From: Apoda limacodes
Lineage: Eukaryota; Arthropoda; Insecta; Lepidoptera; Limacodidae
DNA length: 64,000 nt
Assembly: GCA_946406115.1 (NCBI GenBank)
Contig: OX291551.1
Span: forward strand, 3,038,001-3,102,000
Direction: 5' to 3'
Both the position numbers and the translations under genes were made by a program. A model generated the notes under the pieces. That model saw only the letters and a list, made by a program, of their open reading frames with translations. It made no database searches and was not told the origin of the DNA. How positions within the stretch are numbered: the first letter of the stretch is position 1; every line of letters begins with the position of its first letter. Shown here piece after piece: positions 29,566-42,462 of the stretch.

Positions 29566-31072
29566 ATGTCGTCAAAGTCATCAAGAAGCTCCGGCCCTAC
29601 CAAAACCTCAAAAAATTGTGAGAAGCCTTGCAGCTCAGGCTCGCAGAAAAATTCCGGACAAGACACAGGAGGAAGGGAGAACAAAATGCCAACAAAAAAA
29701 GCACTGCAGAATAATCCTCTACCACTCGAGGATAACCCAACCCTGAGCGACTTCCAGATATGGCAAACTTCTACCCCCGTGCCTGAACAGCAGAGACCGA
29801 GATCGGAGTCATCACTGCTGCGCATAAAAACCCAGATAAAAGCTGCAAACCAGGCAAACCTTGAGCAAACCGCACGTGAAGCTAAAGAACAGCAGGATGA
29901 AGACGAGGACAACCAATCAGCAATATCTTTCATCTCCTCGGCCGGGTATGGCGGACACATTCACGAAATGCCAAGGATTGCGAACAAATTGCTTCAAAAG
30001 ACAAAATCGAAGCTCGAGGAGTCCAGAAATCTCCATAAAGAAATAAAAGAGGTGGTCTCCAATGGAATCCACGGGCTTTACGAAATCGTCTTAAGACTCG
30101 CAGACTCACGACTTCGCCATATCGTGGAACGCGAGAAAACCAGAGCCAATTACGAACATAAACTCCTCCCCACAGAAGCTAGACACACTAAACAACTAGA
30201 GAAAGTAATTAGCAAGTACGAGGAGCGAACTAGGGAACTCCAGGAACAAAATACCAAGACTCTAAAAGAAATAGCAGGCTTCCGGGGCTTTATCACCTAC
30301 GAATTAGAATCCGACAGAAATATGAGCGCAGAAAGAGAGAAAGGACTTAATGAAGCACTCTCAAACGCCAGGAAACAGACAAACTCTACAACAAATGATG
30401 TCTTAAGGGAAAACATTTTGAAGATCAGAGACAGGATGACGGAACAAGCCGCAAACATCAGTAAGATTTCTGTTGCCTCTGACCAACCGGCTTTCCGAAA
30501 ACTTACACAGGCGATTTGCAGCCTCAAACAGGGAATAGAGGAACTAAAAACTCGGGCAAATACATCAATCCCAGAGTTAGACCTCCCTGAACACACAACA
30601 ACTATCCCTAAACCAAAGGAGGACGAGTTTCAAGTTGTCCATATACTGACAACAGTTAAAAATGAAATCAGAGAGGTGAAATCTCTGGTGGCGTTTAAGG
30701 AGACTAACTGTAATTAAGTTATTGCCAGAGAAATTAAAAACAACATTGACATTCACGATAACACACTTCAAAGAGAAATAGTAGAGAATCTCCACGCAAT
30801 GAAGGAGGATATAACAGGACTGCTGAGTCAACCACAGGCTTCAAAGACGATAGGAAGTGAAATTATCGTCGAAGAAATAAAAGCCATGTGGATACTGCAC
30901 TGGACACCATGATACCCGAGAATGCCCCATTAGAAACGAACCAGCCAAATGCTCCAACTGCCACTCAGTAAAGAACCGCGCAGACATCGATCATCCTACC
31001 TACAGCTCAATATGCCCAGAATGGGCAAAATGGGACAGGATATCGAGGTCTTCAATCAACTACTACTGCTAA
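29566..31072 (+). pseudogene. gag-like ORF1 of the R1-like LINE
   Basis: The first 383 codons are open: a Ser/Lys-rich start, an acidic run (EDEDNQSAISFISS), then a long coiled-coil-like region rich in Glu/Lys (about residues 150-270). A TAA stops it at 30,715-30,717. After the stop and one frame change near 30,884 the expected C-terminus is present: a CCHC knuckle CGYCTGHHDTREC and a second Cys-rich unit (KCSNCHSVK), ending at 31,072. ORF1 proteins of this group bind RNA and form the LINE particle. It is dead in this copy through one nonsense codon and one frameshift. Confidence 0.82.
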
Positions 31073-31080
31073 GCTAAGGT

Positions 31081-31744
31081 TCTACAAAGCATAAAAATTG
31101 GACAGGTAAACCTAGGCCGAGGCTTCGCTGCAATGAAAGAAGCAGAAGCAGAGGCACTAGCTAAAAATATTTCCATCTTACTGGTACAAGAGCCCTAAGT
31201 GGGAAACAAAGGATACGTCACGTCCAGTCATAAAGTTTTACAGATACCAAATGCAACCGCAGATAATCCAAAAAAGGTCGCAGCCATAGTGTTTGACAGA
31301 AACCTTCTAGCTCTTGTCAATAATGATCTAATAAATGAAAATATTGTAAGCTTTAAGATCAAAACAAATAACCAGGCTATATCATTTATAAATGTCTACT
31401 TTGAAGGAAACGTAGAGATAGAACCTTATCTAACCAGAGTACAAGATATCGCGAGGGAGCTGCAGGAGGAGCACCAGATAATTGCAGGAGAATTCAATGC
31501 CAAGAGTGTCTGGTGGGGTTGCGATGCAGAAGACACAAGAGGAATCGCAACCATGGGGTTGATTGCTCAAATGAACATGAATGTGGTAAACGATGGAACC
31601 ACGCCGGAAGTACTCCTTTATGTACTTGTGATGATACCACATAGGAGACCATTTTTCACATTCTATGTGACTGTCCCAAATACTGCATAGACAGATACGA
31701 CACAGAGTGCAGATTGGGGATGAAAATCACCATTGAGAATTATC
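31081..31744 (+). pseudogene. ORF2 endonuclease of the R1-like LINE, internally deleted
   Basis: The frame opens near 31,081 ('IGQVNLGRGFAAMKEAEAEA'), has a TAA at 31,197-31,199 within the conserved QEP-x-GNKG block, and runs on to 'IIAGEFNAKSVWWGCDAEDT' (AP-endonuclease core) and 'NDGTTPEV'. It then passes directly into the ORF2 C-terminal segment (HRRPFF, and in another frame a Cys-Pro-Lys-Tyr zinc-like end). Roughly 2 kb that should hold the reverse transcriptase is absent. Confidence 0.8.
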
Positions 31745-32174
31745 CAGAGCTAATCGCAAGCAATGACTGCCAAGAATAATGAAAGTCACAGGAGAAGCAA
31801 ATTGGCAAAATTTTAAAATTATGTACAAAATACTATAAAATGCAAAAGGAATAATAAACAATAATGAATAAATAATACAGAATACAATAATAATAATAAC
31901 AACAATAATATAAATATTATAGAATAAAATATATGACAACAAAACTTAAGAGGAAACCCTTAAGTTTTGGCACAATTACATTAATTATTATAAATTGGAA
32001 AATAAAGGAATGTCATATAAAGAAAGACTCAAATGTTGTACAATCAATAACAACAATACGAAGAAAGGCAGGAGGGGTTTTAGTTGGTGCAACCCCAACA
32101 CTACCCATTTACCCAGACCATCCATGGGTGTCCGTAAGGGATTTCCCCTCCTGCATAAGATAATTAAAAAAAAA

Positions 32175-32885
32175 AAACTCAGATCTCCTCAATAAATTAG
32201 ACCGCGTTATTAACAATTGTATTCGATATATTTTCGGTCTACGAAAATATGACCATATCTCCACTTTTCGCAATCGTTTAAAATGGCTCCCGATTCGTCA
32301 ACGCAGAACCGCAAGGACTTTATGTACTCTATACTCTATTTTCAGAACTCTCCACCTTTTTTAAAATCTAGGTTTCAATATCTTGGTTCTTCGCACGACC
32401 GATGACAGCTAAATCTACACTTGTCTTCAAAAAGAAGTTAAAAGATCATTACCTTAAACAGATGCAAAATTAAATGTTTCTGTGTACAGTTTCGGGCTTC
32501 TAGTGATATTATTCTGTATATAAATATATTTTTTATAATATTTATTTAATATAGTACATTTATCTAAAATACATGTAAGTACATCTATATATTATATGTG
32601 TTTATGTATTTGTATGTCTATGTATGTGTTTATGTATGTCTATGTATGTGTTTATATAAATATCCAAAATTATCAGTATAAACATCATATTATTAGTATT
32701 AGCATAGGTTTAATTTTAACTATTTGTTCTTTTTTGTTTGTTTTTTACTTACCTGCTAGTTAGTTATGCCTAGTTTTATTGCACCACCATTTAAAGTTAT
32801 ATATTAAGCTTGTGGTTAGCTGGTAGAGAATGCCCTATGGCATTAAGCTCGCCACTGTACACTTAAAATAAAAATAAAAATTATT
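32175..32885 (+). pseudogene. LINE A, right half and 3' UTR
   Basis: It takes up LINE A at the duplicated AAACTCAGATCTCC and reads 'NKLDRVINNCIRYIFGLRKY' and 'FRNRLKWLPIRQRR', the C-terminal block of ORF2. A 3' UTR follows with (TGTATGTCTA)n-type simple repeats (32,600-32,655) and 'GCATTAAGCTCGCCACTGTACACTT' before an AAATAAAAATAAAA end. Confidence 0.85.
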
Positions 32886-34863
32886 TGACACAGGTAGTTG
32901 TATCTCTTAACTATCCAACCGATTGATTAAACCTCAAAGAAAATACGACGGAGAATTTGCGTCATCATCGTTAGTCGTATATTTGTTACCAGTAGGTAAC
33001 CAGAGCTCTTAGTGCGTCCTTATAAGTAGCCAAAATTAGATATGTCGTAATCTTCAAGAAAGCATGTTTACACAAAAATAACTCAAAAAGATTTTAATGA
33101 GAAATTCTGGCGTAGAAATTTACAAACAGCATACGATTTGGATGCTATGAGTGAAAATAAAAAAAGCCTTTATTCGTAAAAACCGCAACCTTGTCGACTA
33201 CATAACTCCACTGCGTTTCGAGCACTATTGCGGTGATATAATTTGCCGAATCTTATAAAGTTTATCTTTAGCTCCGTTATATCTGTGTGTTTGTCTGTTG
33301 GTCAAATATTCGGGTCCAGTAGTCAAACAACAGAACCGGATTCTGTCATGTCCATCCGTTCTTCCATTTGTTAATTTTAGGATAAAAAACGGCAGCTATT
33401 ATACGGTTTCGTCATATCTATCCGACGGTAGGTATATACCTACGTAAACAAACGTTAAAAAGTAATTTGAACTCTTATTGTTTCAACATTTGTTTTTGAG
33501 TTCCGTAGATATGTAGCAAAAATCGAACCCTTTTAGTTTCCTTTCCTTTCTTTCTTATCCATTGCGTCTTTCAATCTAGGTCTTCTTGACTAATTTGGGT
33601 GTATGTTAGAAAGTTTTTAGTTGCTTTAATTATTGACATAGACGACCAATTGAATTTTTTTTAATTATATGCAAGTAAAAATAGATTTTTTTTTTTATCA
33701 AATGTAAAGACCAGTTAATGTAAGTAAAAAACTTCTGTTGGCATCCGACAATCAGGCTGAGAAACTGTTAATTAGTTAATTTTCTGTCATTGTTTCTGCT
33801 TTAGGGGCATTTAAGACACATTGCCAATGGACTTCAATACGAATAAAACATGTAGCTGAATGTTGTATCGATGTAAATGTCAAGGTAAGTCTGTTTAAAA
33901 AAATAAACCTGGTATTTTTCCTTGTTATTGCTAAAGATTGGCACTTAACCATGGCAAAACAAACGGAACAAATGGCAAAAACAAAACCCTTATGATTTCA
34001 CTGTCTTTAATTGGTTCCGATAAAATATTATAGGACGTTGTATTATGTGAACAAAAAAAAAAAACAAAAAAGAGCACACAACTGCATGGCCAGTTAGACC
34101 ACTGCCCCAAACTGATAAAATTAAAGCTTTTAACCGACTTTAAAAATGGATGTTCTCAAATGAGATTTTCATGAAGGTTTTATAATGAATTAAACATTAT
34201 TCCTTTTTAACCGACTTTTAAAATGATGGAAGTCGTTCTAGTTAAAAAACGTCAAGTGTGAGTCTGATTTGCGCACTGAGGGTTTAATACGGAATATAAA
34301 AATACTAAAGGTTTTTAACCAAGTTCAATTGAAGACAAGGTTTTGCACTCAAAATCTTAAAGCTTTATTAGAAGTGATAGTTTTAAAATGGCTACTTATA
34401 TCTCCAAAACTATTAATCGTAGACTAGTAGTTACTTTACAGAATTGATAAATCTCATCAAGATCTTCGTTTCTAGTAGTTTCTGTACAGAAGTGATAGAT
34501 CTCATAAAATCTTCGTTTCGGATGACACCTGTCAAACTAGAAAGTACTATATCTCCGTAACTATCGATCGTAGACTAGTAGTTGTACAACGGGCACTGTA
34601 AATTTCGGTTTTCTAATGTTCAACTATTTAGTTGGAACACGGGGAAAAAAAAATTTTGTTTGTACAACCAGTTGGACATAATAGTTGGCACAGGGGAAAG
34701 ACCCCAAAATACCTGTTTCACATCTAAAGGTCGATCGAATAAGTGGAAATAATAAGCAGTATTGTTTTAGGTATTGTGCAAACAAAGAATTGGGCCGTAT
34801 TCTTACAGAATAAACTATTAACTGCGACGCAACGACGGCGGCGGCGGCGAGGCACGTCGACAC
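32886..34863. other. non-coding, repeat-derived
   Basis: No gene. Near 34,380-34,590 two imperfect ~150-bp units share ATCGTAGACTAGTAGTT and CTCATNAAGATCTTCG-like words. TAACCGACTTT starts occur near 34,130 and 34,210, a common beginning of a Lepidopteran repeat. Confidence 0.45.
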
Positions 34864-35120
34864 GCATGCATGACAGTGAATTCATTCTCACTCTTTAGAA
34901 CGGAAATGGTCGCGTACAGTGCGGTTTCAGAGAAACTTCCTTACGCGAACGCTTGGGTTGTGGTATGAACTCCCTGCCAAGGTTTTCTCTAAGGACTACA
35001 GTATGGGGTTCTTCTAAAAAGAGTTTACTATATATTATTGAAGGTTCGGCAATGCGCGAGTAATAGCCCTGGTGTTGCAAGCGTCTATAGGCTACGGTGT
35101 TTACGGTTAGTGGTTTTTTA
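34864..35120 (+). mobile_element. 5'-truncated LINE copy (family of 55,841-58,442)
   Basis: ACAGTGAATTCATTCTCACT onward, the words CAGTGCGGTTTCAGAGAAAC, GAACTCCCTGCCAAGG and TTTTCTCTAAGGACTACAGT, and the tail TGTTGCAAGCGTCTATAGGC match 58,143-58,365 of the full LINE in order. About 15% differences by eye. Its tail is degraded. Confidence 0.88.
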
Positions 35121-36369
35121 AAAAAAAAAACACATAAAATTCTTCCGCTACCGCCAGTGCGATATAGCAAGCTGCGCAACACTGCACGTCATATAAGTTT
35201 GTTTGTAATTGGCGTAAGATAAGTTAATTGAATTTTATTTGCTAATCAATATTCAGGGTGATGCAAGTGACGTTTTCTGAAATGCAATTTACATGAATAT
35301 TACCAAAAAAATATCACATTTGGGCAATCCTTCCAAATATTATATTTTCAGGTATCAATCCAAAATTAAGATTATTTCCAGTACACAAGATATTTATTTA
35401 TTAGCATCGCGTAATTAGATACATAACTTATAAACCGTTAAAGGGTCTTCTACAGTAGGAATTTGCAACCTCTGTACATAATGTGATTTAAACAAACTAA
35501 AGTAGTTTGTATAAAAAAAGTTTATTCAAATAGAAGAGGCTGAAAACTTTTATTTATTGCGTAGTTCGTAAGCTATAACACATACAAACTTTATTACGAG
35601 AATACGTGTCCTGTTTACCGTGTCGACTAAAATAAACAATTATTTAATAACTGCCTTTAAATAGCTTTATTTACAAAATGTTTTTTGTATTCACAATAAT
35701 TATATCTATTTACTATGTCAATTTCGATCATCTTGCTCAAAGTTCGCCAAATGAATGGCGAAGAAAAAGAGTCGCGTTGCTGCAGTCCAAGTGCGGTTTA
35801 CTAAAAATACAGTGCCGCCTTGTGCGGTGTAACCTTTAGTGTCAGATCTTCGATGCACATACGCGTAGTCGTGGTTTCATGTTCGAAACCGAGGTAATTA
35901 CTCTGGCCTCCACGTTAATAACCTCATGTGTACACTCTGTCTGTCGGCGACATGAATAATAATCATATATACGTCATACAATAAAACTTGTTTAAAATTA
36001 TTTGTAAGCAGGTGTCTGTTTTCTGTGTTTGTATGAGGCATTAGACTCGCGTGTAGCTTTAGCTACGCGATCTGGATTTAGTCTCAAATTAGTGCAATGT
36101 GCGTACATTTATATAAAGTACTTAGGTATACTTATTGTTAAGTTTGCTACTATAGATCTTAATATCGTTTCCTCTCCTGACTTTGTCTTCAAACATGGAC
36201 AATGTTCCGCAGATTCGCGGATAAAATCTGCCTTCCAAAAGCAAAACCGGGAATACTCCTTCAGCGCAATTTCGGCAGCATCGATAGTGCACGTCTTCAT
36301 AAGGATGCTCCTAGCATAGACTGGTCTACAGTTTTTACGACAGATGATGTTGATTAAAAAGTTGAGATA
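35121..36369. other. no gene recognised
   Basis: AT-rich non-coding DNA. The reading frames at 36,029-36,319 do not carry a recognisable domain until the jockey fragment begins. Confidence 0.35.
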
Positions 36370-37158
36370 TTTAATTCACAATTAATTAACAAGTTTCAAG
36401 TAAATAGGGTGAATCCAGATCCACTCTCCGAAAAATCTTAGCTGGAGTTCCTCAGGGATTTGTGCTTGGACCTTCCTCAACTATCGTCTATGATTAGTGT
36501 TGCCACTTTTGCTGATGATACAGCCTTTCTCTCTTGTAACAAGGACCCCGTACAGGCGAGCCACGAACTGCAAAACCAGCTCAAAATCACACAAAGGAGA
36601 ATAAAGGCAAGTGCTTCGAAATCCAATCACATAACATTCACCTTACGGAAAGGATTATGTCCGCCAGTTAAACTAGAAGACACACTTCCTAAAACTCATT
36701 GTGTTAAATACTTGGGTTTCCACTTAGATCAACGGCTCACATGGAGAGATCAAATAAACAAGAAGCGCGACGAAATCAACCTTCGTTTTAGGAATCTCCT
36801 TTGGCTCCTCGGAAAACAATCTGTATTGTCACTGACCAACAAACTCATTATTTACAATGCTGTTATAAAACCAATCTGGACCTATGGCATACAAATGTGG
36901 TCCACTGCAAGCAAGTCAAACGTTGAGCGCCTACAGGGAACCCAAAACAAAATTTTAGGAGTGATTGCAGGAGCTCCCTGGTATGCCCGGAACAAGGAAA
37001 GCCACTCTTATCTTGAAATCCTATCTCTGAGGAAATAGAGCGTTACAAAATAAAGTACAAGGATCAGCTCACTGTTCATCCTAATCCTTTCACCAAAATG
37101 TTGCTCCAGCCCAACAAATTTAAGAGACTTAAAAGGGCAAATGTACTGCCTTAAATAT
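36370..37158 (+). pseudogene. jockey-type LINE RT fragment
   Basis: 'LAGVPQG' (about 36,440-36,460) runs after a short internal loss into the catalytic block ATFADDTAFLS (about 36,494-36,530). An open stretch follows with 'KYLGFHLDQRLTWRDQI' and 'KPIWTYGIQMWSTASKSN', classic jockey-clade wording. The frame stops at 37,036, and similarity continues to about 37,155. 5'-truncated and internally deleted. Confidence 0.85.
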
Positions 37159-37209
37159 TGAATATGGGACATTGGCCCCATACTTCTAAAAACGTCAACT
37201 GCATCCCAA

Positions 37210-37640
37210 CATATTTGATTAGTCTTACGACTGATGGCAAATTATAAATGGAAAAAAAATAAAAAAATAATTAACATTTACGATAAACATGGGCCTATTA
37301 CGCATGTTAAAATTAAACATGTTCCAGCGCCATGGCTATCTGACGAGATTAAATCACTACAGGCAAAAAAGTGTAGGGCTAAAGCCAAACTTAAGTTTAA
37401 TTATTCAGAAGATAATCTTGAAAAGTATAGGAATACAAAATCGCTGTAATAGAGCGTGTAGAGATGCACAACGACGCCATATTCATAATTCAGTTGAAAA
37501 TGAGGATCAAAGCAAAAACCAAGGCAAAGTCTGGAAATTTCTAAAGTCATTAGGAGTTGGGAAGTCACGGCAAGACTCCATTACTTGTAATATCAATATT
37601 GATTTACTCAATCAACACTTCACTACCTCCTCTGCATAGT
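37210..37640 (+). pseudogene. LINE ORF2 linker fragment
   Basis: 'KHGPITHVKIKHVPAPWLSDEIK' is the post-endonuclease linker of the LINE A type. After one frame change near 37,440, 'CNRACRDAQRRHI' and 'KVWKFLKSLGVGKS' follow. It is cut at 37,640; the matching C-terminal part appears at 38,400. Confidence 0.8.
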
Positions 37641-38399
37641 ATAGCACAGTAGAAAAAACAAGGATCAAAATAAATCCGCGACAGCATATATCTATCGTCA
37701 GCATATGTCTATCTTTTAAGGTTGGCTCACTATATCCTTATTACGCTAGCTAAATTTATTCTAAACTAATGAATTATTTGCTAAGGTGTTTTTATAAACA
37801 TGATATTAATCCTTATCCAAATAAATACGTTATTCATCACAAGTATTTAATTTAAAACAAAATTGCCCTTTACATCATTCGATTTCAATTAATATCTTAC
37901 GAGATATCGCAGCAAAATAATAATCAAATACTGCGCGCGCATTTATGATGTGCAATGCGGGCAGTCATAAAGGGGAAGGGCGGTAGGTATTATTTAAAAA
38001 TATTTTCACTTTCTACGTAAACAAAGTCGCGGGTTAAAGTTAACGTTATCCCAAAGTAACTATTACTGACTGAGTGATCTATCAGCGCACAGCTCCAACC
38101 ACTGGACGGATCGAGCTGAAATTTAGCACACTTATAGCTATTATGATGTAGGTGTGCGCTAAGACGGGTTTTTCAAAATTTCAAAGTTTTTATGGAGTCA
38201 CAAGATCGCGAGGTTAATCCATTAGTTAATTAATTTTTAGTAGTTAATTATTTATTATTTTTGAGAAGGAAAAAAAGAGAGAGACAGAGAAAGAATGTCA
38301 AGTGTGAGTAGTTTTTTCTATAATTGAGGAGTTGCCGTAAGAATCCTACGCTGATAACTAAATTTAGGGCGGGCGAAGCCGCTGGCCAAAGCTAGTTTA
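37641..38399. other. non-coding, with a Lepidopteran repeat
   Basis: The part at 38,080-38,240 (CAACCACTGGACGGATCGAG... AATTTAGCACACTTATAGC) resembles a common Lepidopteran interspersed repeat; a second form is at 43,130-43,480. It probably interrupts the LINE. Confidence 0.5.
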
Positions 38400-39430
38400 G
38401 CAATAAAATTGATTTCTCATTACTTTCACCAGTTTTACTTACACGGTACTCACATAACGTATAGTAAAACAGTTAAAAGCTCAGGTATTATTCTTGACTG
38501 TAGGTTGGAGACCACAAATCCAGGAAGTTGGTAAAAAGTTATTTGCGGCTGTAAGTTCTACAAGATGCTTACGCAATTTCCTTCCGATTACCACTACAAT
38601 TGCACTTCCTCATTCTATTCTTCCTATTCTCGATTATTCGGTCGCTAGCTATACAAATCTCTCTGAGGACCAACTAAATAAATTTGAGCGTCTTTAAAAC
38701 TTATGTATAAGATTCATATTTGGGTTACGCACATATGATCATATCTCTGAATTTCGCACAAAGCTGAAATTCGCCGGAACTACTTTCTTTTCTTTATAGT
38801 ATATTGTTCAATCCATCGACTCCAGTTTGTCTAAAATAAAGATTGCAATTTGTTGGAAGTTTAAATCAAAATCTTCGTTTCATCAACACAAACACTCCTC
38901 AAAACTCCGTCACATTCCACAAATTTCTATAATTCTTATTTTACTATAAGATCTATAACAACTCTGGAATGTGTTGCCTACTTCCGTTAACAGTGCTGAA
39001 ACCATATGGACGTTCAAAAATTATTTAAAAAGATACTATCAAAATAATTAGTTTATTTTATCTGTTTGTCACATTCCTATCCTAAATTAAAAAAAATATT
39101 TATTTATGGTATTTTTTATCTTATTCAAAAATGTGTATGTATCTTTTGTATGTATGTATATTTATATGTATTTCTATGTATTGTATCATATATTTATATG
39201 TAATTCGTTTATTTATATTCATAAATACATGTATATTACATGTTTAATACTATGCTGTGCATGCAATTCACCATCTACCAAGCCCGCCATTTATTCATTC
39301 TCTATAGGAACAGAGTTGTCTGGAAGAAATCGATAAACAGCGATAAGACCGCCTAAATTGTTACTTAGTTTAAATATTTACTTTTGTTTATTACTTTTTA
39401 ATACTAGTGATCAATAAAGAGTTATCTATT
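38400..39430 (+). pseudogene. LINE ORF2 C-terminal fragment and 3' UTR
   Basis: In broken frames: 'TRCLRNFLPITTTIALPHSILPILDYS' (38,553-38,640), 'IRFIFGLRTYDHISEFRTKLKF' (about 38,708-38,772) and a degenerate end. The 3' UTR has TATGTATATTTATATG simple repeats, then GCGATAAGACCGCCTAAATTG, and ends near CAATAAAGAGTTATCTATTTA. Probably the same copy as 37,210-37,640. Confidence 0.8.
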
Positions 39431-39473
39431 TATCTAGACTAATAGTATTGCGTCATTGTCATTCCTTTTTTTT

Positions 39474-39545
39474 ACCGACTTCAAAAAAGGAGGAGGTTCT
39501 ATGTTTGACGGGTATATTTTTTTTTATGTATGTCCACCGATTTCT
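39474..39545 (+). repeat. Lepidopteran ACCGACTTC repeat fragment
   Basis: ACCGACTTCAAAAAAGGAGG, then AGGTTCTATGTTTGACGGG and TATGTATGTCCACCGA. This word series is widespread in Lepidopteran genomes and supports the taxonomic call. Confidence 0.7.
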
Positions 39546-40556
39546 CCATCAATTGTGAACAGAGTTTAAAAATTCTTTTTTTATTCGAAAGAGTACGTTC
39601 CTGAGGTGGTCCCATATTGATGAAGTGGATTTAAAACTAAAGCTTTCGAAAAGGAAAAAAAAAATATTAGATGTTAATTTTGAACTGGTTTTGAAGCTCA
39701 CAAGTTTCATCATTGATGTTTATTGAGTAACAACTGACACACAATTTTTGAATCTTAATAGTGATCTCAATAACATTGTGATCATATAGTTACATACTAG
39801 CTTTCGCCCGCCAGTACCCAAAGGGCGACAACAGAGCCCTATTACTATCCGACCATTAAAGGGCTTTATCTTTTAGACCGAAATAGGTATAAGGCGTTGT
39901 CCTTATACAACGCGACTACGTGACCATTGCAAGTTCGCGCAACTTTTGATCGTACTAACGCAAAATCAAACATACTAGATGTCGATCATTCTCAGTAGAT
40001 CCATTGTCTAGATCCATCATGGATCTAGTGAGATATTTTTTTCTCAGTAGATGAATGAGTGTCCTAACTGACGTTTGGAAACTGACTCGCAAACGTTTGA
40101 TTTTGAAACGCGTCTTTTATGTTGATGATTGTATAAAATATGGTAACAAGTATAGATGTTTTTAGTATACGAGAAAAAAAAAGTAAATACTATTTAACTA
40201 AAAAAAACTACCGGCTACAAAAAGATGCACTAAAAAGGTAAAAATAATTAATTATTACACAAAAATCTGATCTAAATAACCGTTTGAAGTTGTTGGCATG
40301 CAAGTGAAGTGTGTTATAAACTGTTAGGTACGGTAACTGCTCGTCGCAACTCAATGGCAGTGTGGTACTGGTTACCGCAGTAAGATTCGAGGACTCTCGT
40401 CAGGATGTGGGAATCAAACATGAATAGGGGTGTAGCTTATTGTTTATTCATCCCTCTACTTTACTACATCGCTGACAATGTTTTACTATTAATCTAAATA
40501 GCTTATTCTACTACGTAACTTTTATGTGTTTCACTCTTGGACTTCAGACATCATTG
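39546..40556. other. no gene recognised
   Basis: Non-coding. Near 39,995-40,050 the word GATCCAT/ATGGATC is repeated in both directions (CAGTAGATCCATTGTCTAGATC...CATGGATCTAG), a small palindromic cluster. Confidence 0.35.
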
Positions 40557-40690
40557 ATTTATTGCTAGTACGTACATCATCTTTACTGCTAGTATGTACA
40601 TCATATTTATTGCTAGTACGTACATTGCTAGTACGTACATCATATTAATTGCTAGTACGTACATCATATTTATTGCTAGTACGTACAGTA
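40557..40690. repeat. tandem repeat of TTGCTAGTACGTACATCATA
   Basis: About six units of 15-26 bp around GCTAGTACGTACATCATATTTA. Unit lengths vary because one unit lacks the CATCATATTTA part. Confidence 0.85.
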
Positions 40691-42278
40691 CAGATTCAGA
40701 AGATTTATGGCAATAAGTAATTATTATTACCTTCTTAGTGCATCTATTTCAAACCGGTTGTTTTTTTTTTAAAGTTTTTTTTAATTTAGGTACATGCCTT
40801 CTCCAGTCAACAAATAAGGGCATCTCTTGTAATGATGACCAGCTCTCGGCTCTCCGGTGTCAATGTTCCTGCGCCATGTATCTGCATCTATGCGTTTCTC
40901 AAACAGCATATATAAACAAATTATATTTGCATTAGTAGTTTATGATTGTAGAAAAAAATAAATAAATGGCATTTAGTAAAAATTTGATTCTGTTATTTAT
41001 CTCTTTTTAGGATTCTATTAGTAGACAAGTAACTCTTAGTTTTGCCTTCCGTCTGTTTATCTGTGTTACAACTATTTTATTCAAAGATTATAATATAGGT
41101 ATAATGGCAACAATGAATAAATTTAGCAAACATATAGATTATTTACTTATGTGTTTACGAGTAGGTACGATAGCCTCTGCTGATAGTGAATTTGACAAAC
41201 GGAACTGGCTGGGTCAGTTCAGTACCCCACTTGTATTAAGGTATTACAATATCTAGTAAAACTGGTAAAACATTGGAAATTTTTGAAAGTTTTGGATGTA
41301 ACTGAATTAATATCTAAATACATTAATAGTATATTGTGTAGTAAAGGTGGTAATGAGAAAATTACTATCGAGAAGCTATTTAGAAGCCTGGGCCGACGGT
41401 GTCACACACAATGTTTTTTATCAAATTTTCGCTTAAATAAATAAAAATATAAGATGAATAAATAAAACAATCGAAATAGCGGGAAAAGTAATAATATAAC
41501 TAAAAAATTAATTCATTTAAAAATTTTGGCTGAAGTTCAAACATACTACACTATATAACAAACATACAAAACATATTTAGAACCACAAAGCTTGGATAGA
41601 ATAGGTGCGCCATTACCGCCCGAAAGTTAAATATACAAAGAAAAAGCTCGTGGGAGTAATTAAGGTCTTAGCGCCCGCACGTAATGACATTGTTTACGCA
41701 TGTGATGAGAAAAAATAGAATGGATTTCGCGAAAATTATCCCCGAAGGAAATAAAATGGGATTTAGAAGTTTGTATTGAAATCCGTTGTTTTTAAGCTAA
41801 ATAATTTAGCCTAAATGGATAAAATTGGTATTTGTTCTTGAGGATGAAAATTAATATAGTCATGTTTCGCCGTTATTGGAAATCACCCCCTAGACGGTAA
41901 AATAGGGAATGGAAATTCGAATGAAATTCCGTAATTTTTATGAGTAAAATTATAAACAGTTAAATAATCTTAATTCCAGCGGAAGAATTCTTGGGAACAA
42001 TCTAGTATATTTATTGAGATAATAAAACGAAATTTATCACTATTATCTACTAAGATTTTTCATGAAAATTTAAGTACCTAGTTTAACTATTTGGCCAAGT
42101 CAACATTTTTTAAGTGCTTGAATTAACAGCCTAAATCAACAATTTATGAACAAAATATACCTATTGCAAATCTTTTTTATAATAATTATATTATAAACTA
42201 AAGAAAATATGTTACGCAAAAACAAATTACAAAATTCATAAAATTAGAGCATACAGACACGAGTATGTAGTAATATGT
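40691..42278. other. no gene; eroded repeat inside
   Basis: No coding region. The stretch at 41,740-41,900 is the partner of 7985-8175 (ATAAAATGGGATTTAGAAG, GAAATCCGT, GATGAAAATTAATAT). Confidence 0.4.
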
Positions 42279-42408
42279 AGGTATAATCCGCGCCACGTAA
42301 GTTGAACTAAAATGGCGGCCGTCTGCGCAAGTGCAGTACGGACGAATGTACTAACGAACCAAAAATGTGTTACTGCGCAGGTTCAACTTACGTGGCGCGA
42401 TTTATACC
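42279..42408. mobile_element. short inverted-repeat element (MITE-like)
   Basis: The arms GGTATAATCCGCGCCACGTA(AGTTGAAC) at 42,280-42,306 and the complement at 42,381-42,408 differ at one or two bases. The whole is ~130 bp with a 75-bp GC-richer centre. No clear target duplication. Confidence 0.8.
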
Positions 42409-42462
42409 TATAGGTATATAAATACTCCTACTACTACCTGCTACTCCTACTCTGACTCCCTC

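Larger units (their letters stand above)
27935..32174 (+). mobile_element. R1-like LINE inserted in LINE A, RT region deleted
   Basis: 4,240 bp inserted by target-primed retrotransposition: a 14-bp duplication AAACTCAGATCTCC at 27,921-27,934 and 32,175-32,188, and a poly-A tail (32,166-32,174) immediately before the right copy. The order is a 1.6-kb leader, a gag-like ORF1 with CCHC knuckle, a truncated ORF2 endonuclease and a 3' UTR with GCAGGAGGGG/CCCCTCCTGC arms. The endonuclease wording 'GEFNAKSVWWG' suggests the R1/TRAS group. The whole reverse transcriptase is missing, so it cannot have copied itself after that deletion. Confidence 0.88.
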
